Positions 10,920 to 25,064 are shown, counted from the stretch's first letter. The stretch: DNA of 64,000 bases from Circinella umbellata (GCA_025093555.1 JAIWNF010000001.1:744001-808000), one strand, 5' to 3'. The notes: a model not told the origin generated them from the letters alone. Program-made: numbers and translations.

Positions 10920-13657
10920 TTACACATCTGATTGATCAGCTAAAAGAGCGAAAGCCCCTCCTTGGATATCAATCCTACCACCCTCTTGTTCATCTTCATC
11001 ACTATCATCAGTTTCTGACTGACTATTATCTATATTACTATCACTATGGTAACGTTTATCCTGTTGCTTCTTTGTTGATTCTTTTACACGTAATTGTTCA
11101 TATTTACTACTTGTAAAGAACCCAATCGGTTTAAATGACATGAGAATTCGTCCGTCATTCGTAAATCGAAGAATTGTATTCGCTGCTCGATATACATCAG
11201 GTCTAGCAGCTTGTGCAGTGAAAAACCCTCGCTGTATTGCATATGCTATCATTATATATAAGTTTTTTTTTCTGCTATTGTTGGAAAGATATTTTCTTTC
11301 TTTCTCCTAGTCCGCTTATTCATCTCCATCTCCCAACTATTTTTTCCTTCTTCCTCTTATTTTACCTTCGCATACAGCCCATGCTGTCCATTTAAATGAT
11401 AATGCATTATCTAAATCGGGTGGCGTCAATGAAAGAATTCTTTCCACAGGCACACGTTCGGCAAGATATTGTACAACACTATACGGTTCTTGAACTTGGG
11501 CAATAGGGTACATGCCTGATAAAATCTGTACATATTGTATAAATTAAGAAGAAAAGAACGGTTTATGAATACAAACATATAAAAGGATAACAATAACAAA
11601 CTAAAAATCACTATTTTTTTTACCTGAAGTGCGCGAGGAAGTAAAGTTGGAAAAACAAGACCCGGTGAATCACATAATCGAAGGTTTTCACATAAATGAA
11701 TTGTTTGAAAATGTTTTGTATGACCTATTATAGATATACACAAATAATGAATATTTTATATCAAAATACATGTTGTTCCATATATATATATAAAATAACC
11801 CATACCTGGTGTTCGGCTTGCACTTACTACAGTCCGTTGCATTATACTGTTTATTAAACTACTTTTTCCAACATTAGGATGACCCACAAGACCCAATGTG
11901 ACATATTCACTATGTGGTGTTACTTGTTCAGTTGATATATCCATAATTCGACTAAATTCGTCATCTAGTACAAAGATAATGTATTATTTACAATTATTCA
12001 GCTCACATTCCACTTATCAAGTTTTTGGTGTCACTTATTACGGTATATATATATGTGATTACTTACCCAACCCATCCATACTATTGGTATCACTTTCGTC
12101 ATCATCATACGAATTACGTTCTTCATCCACATCTGACTCAGTTGAATCATCATCATCATCATCATTCTTATATCGAGCCATTAATCCTGCCCAATCTACA
12201 TGAACACCCTTTTTTTCCAATTTAACATCTTTACATGCGTCAAGTATAGCACGTACACCATGAGCATGGTAATATCGGTTACGAGGTCTTTTTACACGCA
12301 TCTTGAGAGCATCTATCAAAAATAATATATCCATGTGCGTTTACCTTAGTTTATCATCCTATATAACTAAGGCCTACATTCTTATTAACTTACATGTTTT
12401 GGTATCATCAATTAATTTTTCATCACGAGGATAGCAACTGAAAGAAGCGATATGTAATTCAGGAAATTGTTCTTCAAAATATTTTGTCCATGCAAACACA
12501 GTAAATTCAGATACCAAATCCACCTTGTTAAAAATCCCAACAATTTTGCGTTTCAGATCTCGAGTAACATATTCATATAAGGCTCTTGGAAAATGTAAAA
12601 GTGGGTGTCGAATATCCATTACAACAAGTACGATATCGCTGATTTCCAATACACGCCATCTAATTATAATACCGTTTTAAGCGATATTCTAGTTATATAT
12701 ACAGTATATATATTATCTGTATTCTTATTATAAATCAAAAAAAAAATACTTACAGTTGTCGCCAGACTTCAAGATTATGTTCAAACCAACTTAATTGTCC
12801 ACGTTCATCATTTCCATAACGTTCATAAATATCCTTGACCCATTTTTCAAAATATTGATTTTCTCGAGCTTCAACTTCTTCTTTATTCATACCATAACTC
12901 CATGTAGGTCGTTTAGGAAAGTCAATGGATTCCGAAAACGAGTCAACACCAACTTCCAATGCAGTCTAATATATATATATAGTTTTCATTTAGTATATAT
13001 GATCGCATTTTATGTGATTATTCGTCATCGTCTTTTTAATGTACACACACACATATATATATATATGTATATATTCATACTTATTTACCTGTGGTAATCG
13101 TTCAAACGGTTTCATACTTCGTAATCGATTACGTTCGATTTCGTCACTTGATAATTTTTCAAACATGGACACAAGTCTATATTTTTCAGAGTCTTATTAT
13201 TAGTATGATTTATTTAGCGAAAGATGTTGTTATTTACAAACAAAATAGTAACAATATTATTTTACTTTCTCGGTCCACTGCTATTATTACCACGACGTCG
13301 ACCATCCAAAGAATAAGCTGTTGGTAAAGCTGGAATAGATGCTTTGACAAATGATTGTGATAATGGTGTAGGTTGATCCGTTGTTTCTTTATTTTTTTTT
13401 AAAAAAAAAACATGAATGTCCGTCAGTTACGTCTCATGAATATAGATCTTTGGCATTCAATCTTTAATCAAACACTATTACTTTCACTGCTATAAAAACA
13501 ATTATTATTTTTATTTACCATTTCGTTGTCGTTGTTGTTCTCTTTGTAATTCACGTTCTTGTTCACGTTCTTCTTGAGCCGCTTTACGTAACTTTTTTGC
13601 TTGTAATTGAACTTTCTTAGCTTTACCGCTAAAAGGTTTTTTACGGCGTCCTGTCAT
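10920..13657 (-). CDS. GNL1: GNL1-like circularly permuted GTPase
   Basis: Ten exons join in frame to give 605 residues, close to animal GNL1: 13657-13519, 13386-13266, 13176-13089, 12965-12754, 12659-12394, 12312-12067, 11964-11806, 11724-11624, 11525-11366 and 11245-10920. The N-terminus is highly basic (MTGRRKKPFSGKAKKVQ), as in nucleolar GTPases. The G motifs occur in permuted order: G4 NKVD (exon 5), G1 GHPNVGKSS (exon 7) and G3 DSPG (exon 8), which defines the YlqF/YawG (HSR1_MMR1) class. An acidic Asp-rich insert lies between G4 and G1, and the C-terminus is acidic. Relatives act in ribosome biogenesis or export; that role is inferred. The ATG at 13657 is chosen because it opens the basic leader. 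Confidence 0.9.
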
Positions 13658-14127
13658 TTTGAGAGTAATTAAGAAGAAAAAAGAGTATTTTTTTTTTCGT
13701 CGTCGGTTGATCGGGAAAGGTTCTTCTTTTTTTTTCTTTTTGTTATGAATGAAATAGAAACTTTTTTTCTTTTCGCGATACAAAAATTCATGCAAATTAC
13801 TGCGGCTACTTATTTTTTTTTGCGCCTGACAACAAATTTAAAATCAACACGGATTTTCTCCAATAGAGCAAAATGAATAGTACAAAGACTGTTGTTAACA
13901 TTAAGTAATTAATTAAAATAAATCAAATCAATAGCTTTTTAATAAAATAATAAAGGATGTAAGAGAGAGAAATAAATGTGATATGCATACATGAGGCGAA
14001 CTAAAAAAGAAAATGTTTATATAATAAAAGGAGAAGGGTTGTAGTTCAAAAAAAGATGGTGTAGGGAGGGGAAGGGAAATACAAAAAAATATATGATTAT
14101 AAATGCCATCTTTGGTATTTATTCTAT
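13658..14127. other. Intergenic region, sulfite reductase to GNL1
   Basis: About 470 bases between two minus-strand genes. It should hold the 3' UTR of the sulfite reductase gene and the promoter and leader of GNL1. It is AT-rich with several A/T tracts. No other element was recognised. Confidence 0.4.
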
Positions 14128-17100
14128 TCACAAATCATGGAAATCTAAACCGGTGATGGTCTTCTTGACGTATCCAGCACGAATGACCCAATCACCAAAA
14201 GGTTCACCTTGGTTTCGTTCCAAAGCATATTGTTTGATAAGAGGTTTGACCTCGGCCAAGATTTCTTCTTCCCGTAAAGATTCTTTCCATAATTTGTTCA
14301 AACGTTCACCCTTGTGACCACCACCCAAGTATACATTGTATGCACCAGGAGCCTTACCAACAAAGGCCAATTCGGCCAAGTATGGACGAGCACAACCGTT
14401 GGGACAACCTGTCATACGAATAGTGATAGCATCATCACGCAAACCAGCTTCTTCAACAGCGGATTCCAAGTAGCCAACCAAAGTAGGTAAGTAACGTTCA
14501 GATTCAGCCATGGCCAAACCACAAGTGGGTAAAGCGACACAAGCCATAGCGTTCAATCGCAAACCGGTGAATTGAATGTTATCCATCTTGTACTTGGCCA
14601 AATGTTGTTTTGTCTTTTCCAAATCAGCTTCAGGAACATCGGCGATGACTAAATGTTGGTTGGGAGTCAAACGGAATTCACCCTTATGCCACTTGGCCAA
14701 TTCTCGCAAACCAGTCTTGCAAGGGAAATCAGGCCAGTCCTTGACCTTACCGTTTTCAATAAACATACCAAAGTGCCATTTGTCTTCGACGCCCTTAACC
14801 CAACCATAGTGATCAGCATTATCACGGAATACGAATGGTGCTTCAGGTTCAAAAGTGACACCACTACGCTTTTCAATTTCAGATTTGATGAAGTCCAAAC
14901 CGTGATCATCGATGGTGTACTTGAAACGAGCATGCTTACGGTTGGTACGGCAACCATAATCACGTTGTGTAGTCATGACAGCTTCGGCAACATTCAAAGC
15001 ATCCTTGGCAGCGACATAACCGAGCATAGAGGCAGGACGAGGATAGGTCTTCTTGTTACCGTGAGTTTGACCCATACCACCACCAATAGTAACGTTATAA
15101 CCAATGACCTTCTTATCTTCCACAATGGCAATGAAACCAAGATCGTGAGCATAGATATCAACATCGTTGTTAGGAGGTACAGCAACAACAATTTTAAATT
15201 TACGTGGCAAGTAGGTAGGACCATAGATAGGTTCAAAGTCTTGAACGGCATGACCAGCAACCATTTCGTCAGCAAGCCAGATTTCGTGGTAAGCAGTTGT
15301 CTTGGGAGCAAGATGAGGCATGAGTTCTTCATGAGCAAACTTTTGCACTTGAGCATGAACTTCAGGAATTTCGGTGACAGGAGTAACCATAATGTTACGG
15401 TTGACATCACCACAAGCAGCCAAAGTACTCAACAAAGCATGATTAATACCACGAATAGTAGAACGTAAGTTGTGTTTGAGAATACCGTGCAATTGGAAAG
15501 CTTGACGAGTAGTCATCTTGATAGCACCGTTGGCATACTTCTCTGCAAGTTCATCCATAGCAAGCCATTGTTCAGGGGAAGAAACACCACCAGGCATACG
15601 AACACGAATCATGAAGCTGAAAGCCTTTTCCAAACCTTGCTTCTTGCGCTCTTCACGAATATCACGATCGTCTTGACCATACGAACCGTGGAACTTGAGC
15701 AACTTGCCGTTGATTTCAGAAATAGCACCAGTAGATTCATCACGAAGATCTTCGGCAATAGTACCACGCAAATAGTTGGAATCAATCTTCATTTGATCAT
15801 CGGTTAATTTAGGAGGTTCATCATCAGCACCAATATCTTTGACACCCAATGCCTTCCATAACTCAGGTTGCCAAGCTTGGAAAGCAGTTTCAAAACCATC
15901 AGCATCTTGATCATCACCCAAACCAATTTCAGTCAAACGGGAAGCACCAAGCATTTCCAACTTGGCGTCGATTTGCTTGCCAGGACGATTGTAGAAAATA
16001 GCATCTTCTTCACGAGGCCAGTAGTGGCTATCACCGAGACCAAAGACAGCATAATGGAGTTCACTCAAATTAAGATCACCAACAAGAGCACCGTTCAAAG
16101 CCTTCCAGAATTCACGGGAGTTGGATGGCATCTCACCTTGACCAGCAGTAGAAATAATGACAACAAGGTTGGTTTCACCACCAAGTTCTGAGAGATCAGC
16201 ATAGTCATCCATAGCCATCAATTTGACCTTCAAACCACGAGACTTGGCACGAGTGGCAACCTTCTTGGCCAAAGCTTCGGCATTACCGTTATCGGAACCG
16301 AACAAGACAGTAAGAGGAGGACCGTTGGCACCACCGGATAAACCAGCGAGTAATTTGGCATAATCATCACGAGCTTTGGATTTCAAAGCATTGTGACGCT
16401 TCTTGACATCCTATTTTTTTTTTTGAAATAAATAATAAATCAATTAGGTTTCCATTCTCCGCAAAATCCCTCCCCCCCATTAGTTCCCAGTTTCTTTTCC
16501 CTTTCTCCCAGATCCCAAATAATAAAAAAAAATCATTCAAAACAAAGAAAAAAAAAACTTACAGATTCAAGAGAGCTAACAAGAGCGTTGGAAATATCAG
16601 GATTTTGAGCGACCAATTGGGTCAAATGGTTTTCACGCTTGAGGAAAGTTTCAAGATCCTTTTTGATACGTTGAGAATCCAAAGTGAAAGCTTCCTTTTC
16701 TTGCTTTTCCAAAGCAGGGTTCCAACGGTACAAAGGCCATGAACCATTATCAACGCTGACTTTGGTTTCCTTGAGAGTCTTAAGAGAATCACGATCTTCA
16801 GCAAATGGCAAATACGCCAAGACAATAGAAGGACCCTTGAAAGCATCAGCTTCAAGAAGGGCATGTAAAACACCAGTATATGAAGAATAGATAGCAACGG
16901 AAGCAACATAAGCTTCACCATAGTTCATTGAGTACAAACCGATATCTTTCTTACGTTGTTCACGTTCGACTTCAGATGAATAAGGAGTAGTGTCAACAAT
17001 CAACATATTAACGTTTTCGCCAGAAGTCAAAACATGATGTACACCAGATTGACCTAAATCATAAGCCCATGCATCCGATCCAATCAACCAGTTGGACTTT

Positions 17101-18422
17101 TCACGTAACAAATCTTTTTGAGCCAATAAATCCTTAGCACCTTGAGCTTCGAGAGTCTTGACAACGGCTTCAGCAGCTTCATCAGTCTTTTCGGGTTGAT
17201 ACTTGTCAGACTTGGCCAACAAAAGCCAGTGAGAAAGAGCCTTTTGTGCTTCGATTGACAATTTGGTATCCTTGACAGCCTTTTCGATGGCATCAATATA
17301 ACGAGCACGTTCTTGAATCTTGTTGACCAATTTACCGTAACCATATTCAGGTGTGGCAGTTTCAGGTTTGGAAGAATCGGGTGCCCAAACAGATTCACTG
17401 TTGACAGCGTTGGCAATTTCAAGACGGTCTTGGAAGACTTGATCTAATAACTTGACATAGGGAGTTTCGACGGGAATTTGATGATGAGCAACTTGAGAAG
17501 AAGCAGTAGGTTTTTCACCGACGACAAAGCGACGTTCCAAAGTAGACTGGCCAAGTTGACCAAGTACTGCATCGATATCCTTGGCAGATACAGCAGAAGC
17601 ATATTGAGCACTGGCAATATCAACTTCATTATCACCAGCAACTTGATAAGCAGCAGCGACTTCTAAAAAGACCGGGTTCCACGAAGCGGTATAATCCTGG
17701 GGTTCCAATACAGCAACACGTTTCACAGACTTGGGAATAGCATTAAAGAATTCTGTAGCTGAGAATGGACGGAACACACGAATCTTAAGTACACCGATCT
17801 TTTGATCCTTCAATTCCTTGACACGCTTTTCAGCTGCATCAGCTGCAGTACCCAAAGAAACGATCACATGTTCAGCTTCGGGATGACCGACATAAGTAAA
17901 TGGAGCATATGAGCGACCCACAACGGATGAAAACTGTTCTAATACTTGTTGCAATGATCCGAAAACATCAACGGTTTCTTCCGGTTTGGCAGACTTGTAT
18001 CGGAGATAAGCTGTTTGTTGAGGTGCTGATAATGATTCTTCTTGCTGTTGATTGTATTCTGCAAGATCTTCTTCTGTTACAAGCTTTTGTACCAAAGCAG
18101 TATCGGGTTCGACGCGGTTTTGTTGATTATCATAAAAGTGCAAGAATGCGGTGCGAGTCTTGATGGAAGCAGCGTGTGCAATGGTAGCGAGATCCCGAGC
18201 TTCTTGTTCCGAAGTTGAAACAAGTAAAGCAAGACCACTTTGACTTACTGCCATCACTTTGGCAATAGCGTCTGCAGACTGATCAACACTAGCAGTGACA
18301 TGAACGGCAGCAGGTGATCGGTTGCTAGCAAGTTGGAAAAGTTGTGGAATAGCAGAAATAAGTGAGTTTGACGAAAAGTGTCGTACGTCCAATTTAAGGT
18401 CGTTATTGTTTTCTGATGCCAT
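14128..18422 (-). CDS. MET5: Sulfite reductase (NADPH) beta subunit, fungal long form
   Basis: Two large exons (18422-16564/16563 and 16410-14128) join at a codon boundary to encode about 1380 residues, the usual size for fungal Met5/Ecm17. The protein reduces sulfite to sulfide in assimilatory sulfur metabolism. The first 620 residues resemble pyruvate:ferredoxin oxidoreductase domains (for example LKIRVFRPFSATEFF). A flavodoxin domain follows (TVLFGSDNGNAEALAKK, then STAGQGEMPSN). The C-terminal half is the siroheme/4Fe-4S reductase with ACVALPTCGLAMAE and TGCPNGCARPY, which supply the C-x5-C and C-x3-C cluster cysteines. The basic residues of MTTRQAFQLHG suit sulfite and siroheme binding. 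The frame is intact. Many antisense open frames across it are shadows of its biased codon use. Confidence 0.95.
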
Positions 18423-19461
18423 GATATATATTTTTTTTATGCGGATATATGTTACAAATGATAAAAATGTGTATTATGAAAAAAAAGAAAGGGGGTTTTT
18501 TCTTTGAAGAGAGAGAGAAGGGGGGTTGTTTTCTTTAATCCAACAAGCAAAGCCTAAATGGAAGATATGCAATACACACTTGCCGAAGGAAAAAAAAAGT
18601 TAAAGAAAAAAGATGAAAGTTTACAAAAATGACAAAATTTAGCAGCCACTGGGTTTTTACATCTGGTAAAAGAAATAAGGGCAAAGTTAGGTGAAACGCC
18701 ATCAAGAGTTTAAGCACGCAAACTTCTGTTTGTTTAATTGGTCGGAATTTAATCCTCCGCATCTCTCTTTCGAGTTACAAACTATCCGCTAAATCTTTTT
18801 TAATATGCTATCCAGTATCATGGAAGAGCCAACCTGACTAAGATCGACCAACAAATGATTTTACAGGCTTACGAAAAAAATGATGTCTCATTTCACCATA
18901 TTTCACCATACTTTGTTCTTGAAACTGCGCTCTCGCGCTCTCTTTTTTGTTCTAGTTAAAAAATTATTCCATATTTTTTGATTCTGTTGCTCTGCAACCA
19001 ATCACAGTACATCTAATTCAGCGGGAAAAAATAATCTTTTATTGTTTAAATTGTTATTGTGTGGAGAATATATAAAAAAGCCAAAAAAAAGGGCTATAAT
19101 CGAAACGTGCGAACCTAAAAAAAATAACCTAACGCGAAGATTGTGTAATCCAAACTGACAACAAAATTAGAAAGCGTCTGTGCATTTATTGGCATAGCAA
19201 TATAAATAACAGTGTAGTTTTAGAAAAAAAATTTATCTTTGGCAATAGCAACATGCGGGGAAAAAGCTACAAGAGGGGACGAATTGATAATTTAGCAACA
19301 ATTATAACAAATTGTTTGGATATTATCACTCAAATAATATTGTGTTACATTCAATGTATCTAATTAAGGAGATAACAATAAACTTGTGTGGCATGTTATA
19401 ATATATACATAATACTTTTTTTTTTGTTTTGTTTTTATTTTAACTTTTTGTTATACACAAA
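18423..19461. promoter_or_regulatory. Divergent promoter region, sulfite reductase and DPBB gene
   Basis: A 1.04-kb gap between divergent starts at 18422 (-) and 19462 (+). It has a short direct duplication of ATTTCACCAT near 18890-18910 and a T-rich leader just before the plus-strand ATG. I saw no CACGTG or other sulfur-regulator consensus. No gene was recognised. Confidence 0.45.
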
Positions 19462-20549
19462 ATGACAGAGCTCGATCCTAATTTCGAGCATAATCCTCGA
19501 ACGTCACGTATGACTAGCCGTAGTAGTTATCTCGGAGGAGGCGAAACGCCATTGCCAGGATCAACAGCAGCAGTTAATGACAGTTCTAGCAGTAACATTC
19601 CTCGTACGCAAGCTTACCATAATCTAGAAAATGAAAAAGAACTTCCAGCATTGCTACCAAGTACCATTTGGACGCGCATTGCTGACCGCTATCGTTTTGG
19701 TAAATGGTTAGTTGTAGGTGCTGGATTATTTGGTATCTTTGCTGTAATGTTTATTGTTCTCGGTACATTGGATGTATTGCGAAATCGAAAGTATAGATCT
19801 GAATTGGGATTAGGATCAGTTGGAAAAACAAAATATGACGGTGAAAGTTGGGGAACAGCAGCAGAAGGACATTTTGATATGGGTGGCAAAGGTGATGGGA
19901 CCTATTATGGTAAGATACTTTTCCTTTTTGACCCCGCATAAAGCACATTTATTGACCATGTGAGGAAATGGGGTTGGTACTTCTTTTTTCTCGACTTTTT
20001 TTTTTAAAGATCCAGGAGTTGGTATTCTTTCATGTGGAACGAGTTATACAGCTCAAGATATGGTGTTGGCATTGGTAAGTATTATCAAATATATATATAT
20101 ATATGATTTATACTTGATGTCATTTTAGAAAAGAAGAGGTTAATTCAATATTATTGGTTAAATAATAAATGTAGAATTATATCGATTATGGTGATTATGC
20201 GAATCCAAATGAAAGTCCTGTCTGTGGTGCATGCATCAAAGTCACAGGCCCTTTGGGTTCTGCAAAAGCGACCGTCCAAGATAAGGTATATATATTTACA
20301 CTTAATTTAATTTTTTTTAAACCAAACATTAACTCTCTTTATATTGTTTTGAAATCAGTGCCCTGGTTGTGGACGAGGTAATTATAGCAACATGATGAAA
20401 AGTAAATCAAAATGTCTTATAAGAAGTGTAAATACTAATGTGGATTTGATTGAAATAAAATAGGATCCTTGGATCTTTCCCCTGCAGTGTTTGATAAAGT
20501 TGGTGATTTTACTGATGGAAGGATCCCTGTATCATGGGAAGCATGTTAA
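19462..20549 (+). CDS. Membrane-anchored double-psi beta-barrel (RlpA/expansin-like) protein
   Basis: Five exons join in frame to give 242 residues: 19462-19909, 20010-20074, 20175-20285, 20359-20377 (19 nt) and 20464-20549. Residues 1-80 are Ser/Thr-rich and polar. Residues about 82-106 (WLVVGAGLFGIFAVMFIVL) form a single membrane segment, followed by basic RNRKYR. The outer part carries a double-psi beta-barrel domain: GILSCGTSYTAQDMVLALN, CGACIKVTGPLG, DKCPGCGRGSLDLSPAVFDKV, with paired cysteines as in expansin-like and barwin-like folds. Soluble relatives loosen or bind cell-wall polysaccharide. Here the domain should sit outside the membrane on a tether. It lacks an expansin C-terminal binding domain, and enzymatic activity is not implied. 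Confidence 0.82.
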
Positions 20550-20767
20550 AAACAGATAATTCAGCAACATCAAAGTGTGATATTTATATATATATATATA
20601 CCATAATACTCCAACTCCCCTTTCTTCGATAGTATCCACTCCCGTACCAAATATTATATACATTTTTTTTCTTTTAAATAATAACTATAATAACGTAATA
20701 TATAATTTGACACTTCAAATCTCTAAAATTCCTCTATATCATAATTTGCCATAAAAGAATACATATT

Positions 20768-22291
20768 TTAGGGGCAACTATTGTATTGAACAACAGCATA
20801 TTTGCCACTACAACGCCATTCCAGTGGTGTCGCAGTCTTTTCTAATTCCTCTTTTAATCCTGCTCGTAAACCAACAATTGTGTCTGCCTTGTTAGTACGA
20901 AGTGAAACAATGTTGGTGAACTCGGTTCCCATTTCTTTTCCAATAGCTGTCTTAAAAGGTGTAGTAACAGGCCAGTCGCAATCAAACAAAAGCTTTCTAA
21001 AGTTCAAATCACCCTTAAAAATAAGAAGGTCGGATTGTCGAAGTTCGTCGAATAATTCGGGTGCTTCTGACTTGAGATACCAGTATGGTAAACCATAGCA
21101 CCAAAACTTGTGTTCACGAACAATAAGTTTGCCATCATCAACATAAGATTTCCATCGCTTGGTCAAGGTCTCAAGTGCTTCAAAATCTTCTTCGGAACGA
21201 TTTTCATGACCAGGGAAAAACTTGCGGTCGAGACAAGAATCAAAAAGAATAGGCAAGTCCTTTGGCATTACATCACTGACAAACCAAGGAATAGTCTTGC
21301 AGTTAAATACTACTTTGGATGCTTTACCGGATTGTAAAAGCCAGTCAGCCAAAACAAGATCGACGTACACCTCAAAGCCTAAAAAACAGAACAGAAATGA
21401 ATATGTTTGAACATAGAAATATTATTGATTATTTATATATACCTGAATTATCAAGTATGAAATCAACTCGACCGCCTTTTAATGTCTTGATTTTTTCCCA
21501 AAGTTTTTCGATATCATCTACCAAAATTCGTTTCTTTTGTTCTGCCAATTTATCTTTCTCAATTGCCTGCAATTTCTTGATATCTTCTTCAGTCATGTTG
21601 GTTAACAAACTCAAATCTGTAGCATTACCCCAGAGACAGATTTGAATCAATTCGTCATAGACAATCTCTTGTTGTTCTTCAGTCATGGGTTGAATCAAAG
21701 TAGGCATCTTGCGGGCTAAATCAAAGACCGAATTATGCGAACCTTTAAAAGTGGATAGCTTTTGTTCGTTGAATGGATCATATTGTCTCCAGCATGTCGT
21801 GTTTCTGAAAAGTTCATGAAGACGTCGATACATATAACATTCGATGAATAACCAAGTACCGCTAAACCAAGTAGTGCCAGAAAAATAATTGGCCAAGTGT
21901 CTATTCCAATCGGCGGTGTCATCCTCCTTATCAGCAATAGGTCTATTGGTTTTGACCATGCACAAAGTATATCCCCGGTATCAATGATCAGTGAACATAA
22001 ATTTATGAAATTGTGGGTATTTTATTTTTTCATTTTCAAGAATAAAAAAAAATACCTAAGGGCTTTGTCGGCAGCCATTTCGTTCTTCAAGTCCACAATC
22101 GCGTTCAAGATGTCTTTGCCTTCTTTACGCCCGGCTTCATCAGTTGACTTTTCAACTGCTTTTTCAAGATCTATAATGACATTGTCAAGAATAATGGGCC
22201 ATCTTCGAACTGTACTATCCCAAGCAAAGCTTCCTTTGTCAGAGCCTCTGTAAGCAGGAAATGGTGGGTTATTGGGGCTAATAGTTGCCAT
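20768..22291 (-). CDS. DUF89/ARMT1 damage-control phosphatase
   Basis: Three exons join in frame to give 448 residues: 22291-22056, 21942-21443 and 21378-20768. The protein matches the DUF89 metal-dependent phosphatase family (yeast YMR027W, human ARMT1). It has an N-terminal helical region, the family's LDNSGFE at residues about 242-248 with the metal-binding Asp-Asn, and the later FKGDLNFRKL motif. DUF89 enzymes hydrolyse reactive or misplaced sugar phosphates; the substrate here is inferred to be a hexose or pentose phosphate. The acceptor of exon 2 is the only AG in that stretch and gives the sensible junction KALRPIADKEDD. It converges on the DPBB gene with 218 bp between stops. Confidence 0.9.
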
Positions 22292-23867
22292 TTTGTTTTC
22301 TTTCAAAAAGTAGAAAATCAAAACTGGGAAATTGCTGGAACTGGATAAAAATCCCGTTCGCTTTATAATTGTTTAATTTGGAGAAAAGGAGATTGAAAAA
22401 AAAGCGATGCGTTTCAGATAGTTTAGCTTCTTGATGATACCTGATCCTGTTGTTGCTGCAAAAGGTAAACATAACATCATTATTAACTTATTGAAGATTA
22501 GCTTAAAAAACAGCTACCCGAAAAAAATACTTTATTAAGATAATAATAATGCGATGGATATGTTATCATTATTGATAGTGATTGATAAACTTAGGGTTTT
22601 TTGGTGAGTAATTATGATGATGTTAATGTCATCAATAAAATAACAAAATGGATATCTGCTTTGTTGATACTACATCCAGAGATAGTAAAAATATATACAC
22701 ATAAAAGTATCGCCGAGTCACTTTCTGAGTCTCACAAAGTGCAGCCATTAATAAACCTTCTCTGATCTGGTATAGTAGAATATTCTGAAACGATAAACAT
22801 CAATATTATCGATTCACAATTCACTGATAATCTTTTCTGATCTATTTTTTAAGACAATTGCTGAAAAATGGTTAATTTATCTATATTATGCTTCTCAATG
22901 CAGATGCCATGTTCCAATATAAGAGAGAACAGTGCTCACAGCGATCTGTTATAGCAGTTTTCCATTAGCTTCTTTTTTGTTCTTTTTAATTCATTGATGA
23001 TGTGTATTTATTTAAAGGCTGAGATATATCGTATATGCAAAATCGAAGACATAATTCCTTTTTATTTATTAACCCCTAATTATTAATGTTCATTATGTTG
23101 GTAACAATGCATAACATGTCCGACACTCTCCTACTAAGTCCATTCGATAGTCGTAGCAATTTAGGAGTACTAAATCAAGACTAAATCAAGTTGATTTTGC
23201 TCTACTTGTTCAACAACGATCAATAAATCTAATGCATACCTGCTCATCACTCAAAAAAAAGTGACTGTAGGTCGTTTCGTAGAAGATATATTCCAGCTGT
23301 TTCAAAGTTATCTTTTTTATTCTATGAGTAGCTCGTTCAAATACGTACAAGTGTGAGAAATGTAAACAGCTTCAAATTAAATCTAGTACTTGTTATCATC
23401 ATTATAAAGATTTACATCATACATGAAATGATACATTATGTAGATGTTGCTGTAAAATTCACAAAGCTGCGTATGCGGATATAAAAACTTATGGGGAAGG
23501 TTCTTTATTTAACTTGGAATGCTCAAGCACATTATAGTAGTTATGTCACTTGCTGTGTAATTCCATAAACTGATGTATAGATAAACTATAATATATTAAC
23601 GTTTATGTATCCGGTGGTGTAAAACCTCGTGCTAAATATTTAGATCCCATAAAATCAATTTTAGTTTATACCGGCTACCTGGTAACTTTATTATATGCTT
23701 TTCGTTTCTTTACTCATATCTTAACATTAATACAGTATAATTTATTTTATTTTCTATTGGTATTCTTTTTTCGCGCTGTATCTATATTTCAAGATGCTCT
23801 ATGTATATAGTAAAAAAAAACCTATTATATATATGGCTGTTGTCTTTTAAATAAAATATTGATATCT

Positions 23868-23870
23868 AGC

Positions 23871-23911
<41 letters not shown>

Positions 23912-23924
23912 TGGTAGTGGTAGT
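23868..23924. repeat. (AGT)n trinucleotide microsatellite
   Basis: A run of AGT units that passes into alternating GGT-AGT units, over roughly 55 bases. No coding frame clearly uses it. Confidence 0.85.
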
Positions 23925-25064
23925 GTTTTTGCAACAGCTATAATGGAATCAGAAGTTGAAAAATTACCATTCATTCAACATTGCAGACTTCTGATAATTG
24001 TAATTACTAACTAGCCATTTAGTTCTTTTATATTGATTAATAAAAGCTCAAATATCATACACAAAGAAATTACAAGCTTTACATTTGGTTTGAAACTATT
24101 ATTATCATTTTTGCGCTCCGTTACTCATTTATTATATTGCAGTTTGTACATGCTGATATAGTATTGTTAGCCTTTTTACAAATAAAAAAAATTCATTTTA
24201 ATGTTTCCCACATTAAAGTACTACATACAAAACCCAACGGGAAATCATTAGTACCGAAATCTTGGAAATATCTCTCCCTCCATCTTTATTATTTTGATGA
24301 ATAGGATTTGTCATCATCTGTAGGTCTTTTTTGATAGGTGGTGGAAAAAACGGGAGATTTTCATTTATTTTCCGAACGCTCCCCAAGACCTAATTGCATA
24401 AGCCAATCATTGATTCTTAAAATTGCATTATAACCATGCACCAAGTTTTATAATACAAAGAAATATTTATTTTAATTCTCTATCTTGTAATTAAAAGAAA
24501 ATAAGACATGTTTCTTTTTTTTTTTTTTTCGAAAATATAAGGTAATATAAGTAAAGTATAATTAAAAGTAGTGTCTAAGTTTAGCCTAACTCACTAGAAT
24601 GGAGAAAAAAAACCCCCTTTTAGGAAAACCTTACGTAAGGTTAGCTCAGGGCCAGAAATGCAAAAAAAAGCTACTTCAATTCTTTGGGAAAGTCGCGGGT
24701 CGATTGTTTTGGACAAATCCGGGGGTTGGTTATACAAGTCGAATGCACAGAAAAATAAATAGAGGTCAAATGTACCTATTTGGGAAAAATTCTCACAGAC
24801 ACAAGGCTGGGGGCTGAGAAAAAGAATTGTGGGATAGCTGGCCTTTGAACACTTATTATAAATTATAGTAATTAAAAGAAAGCATGATGACATATTACAT
24901 TATAGGTGGAGATATGAGAGTATATGGGTTTTTTATGCGGTATATTCGACCTTTTGCTTAGTATTGGATATTATTAGGATAATGGGAGAAAAAAAATCAA
25001 TGATTATAGTTTAATGGACTAACCGAATCCATAATGGGCTTGATAACAAAAAAAATCGTTCAGA

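Noticed and set aside
13658..13795. N-terminal extension of GNL1
   Set aside because: The frame is open upstream, but it translates as low-complexity Lys-rich sequence from A-tracts; the ATG at 13657 gives the conserved-looking MTGRRKKPF start.
14653..15468. Long plus-strand open frame antisense to sulfite reductase
   Set aside because: It lies within the strongly supported minus-strand gene and has no family features; biased codon use of the real gene keeps the opposite strand open.
24594..24893. Overlapping short frames on both strands near 24.6-24.9 kb
   Set aside because: No motif, no splice partners, and mutually overlapping; typical of chance frames.
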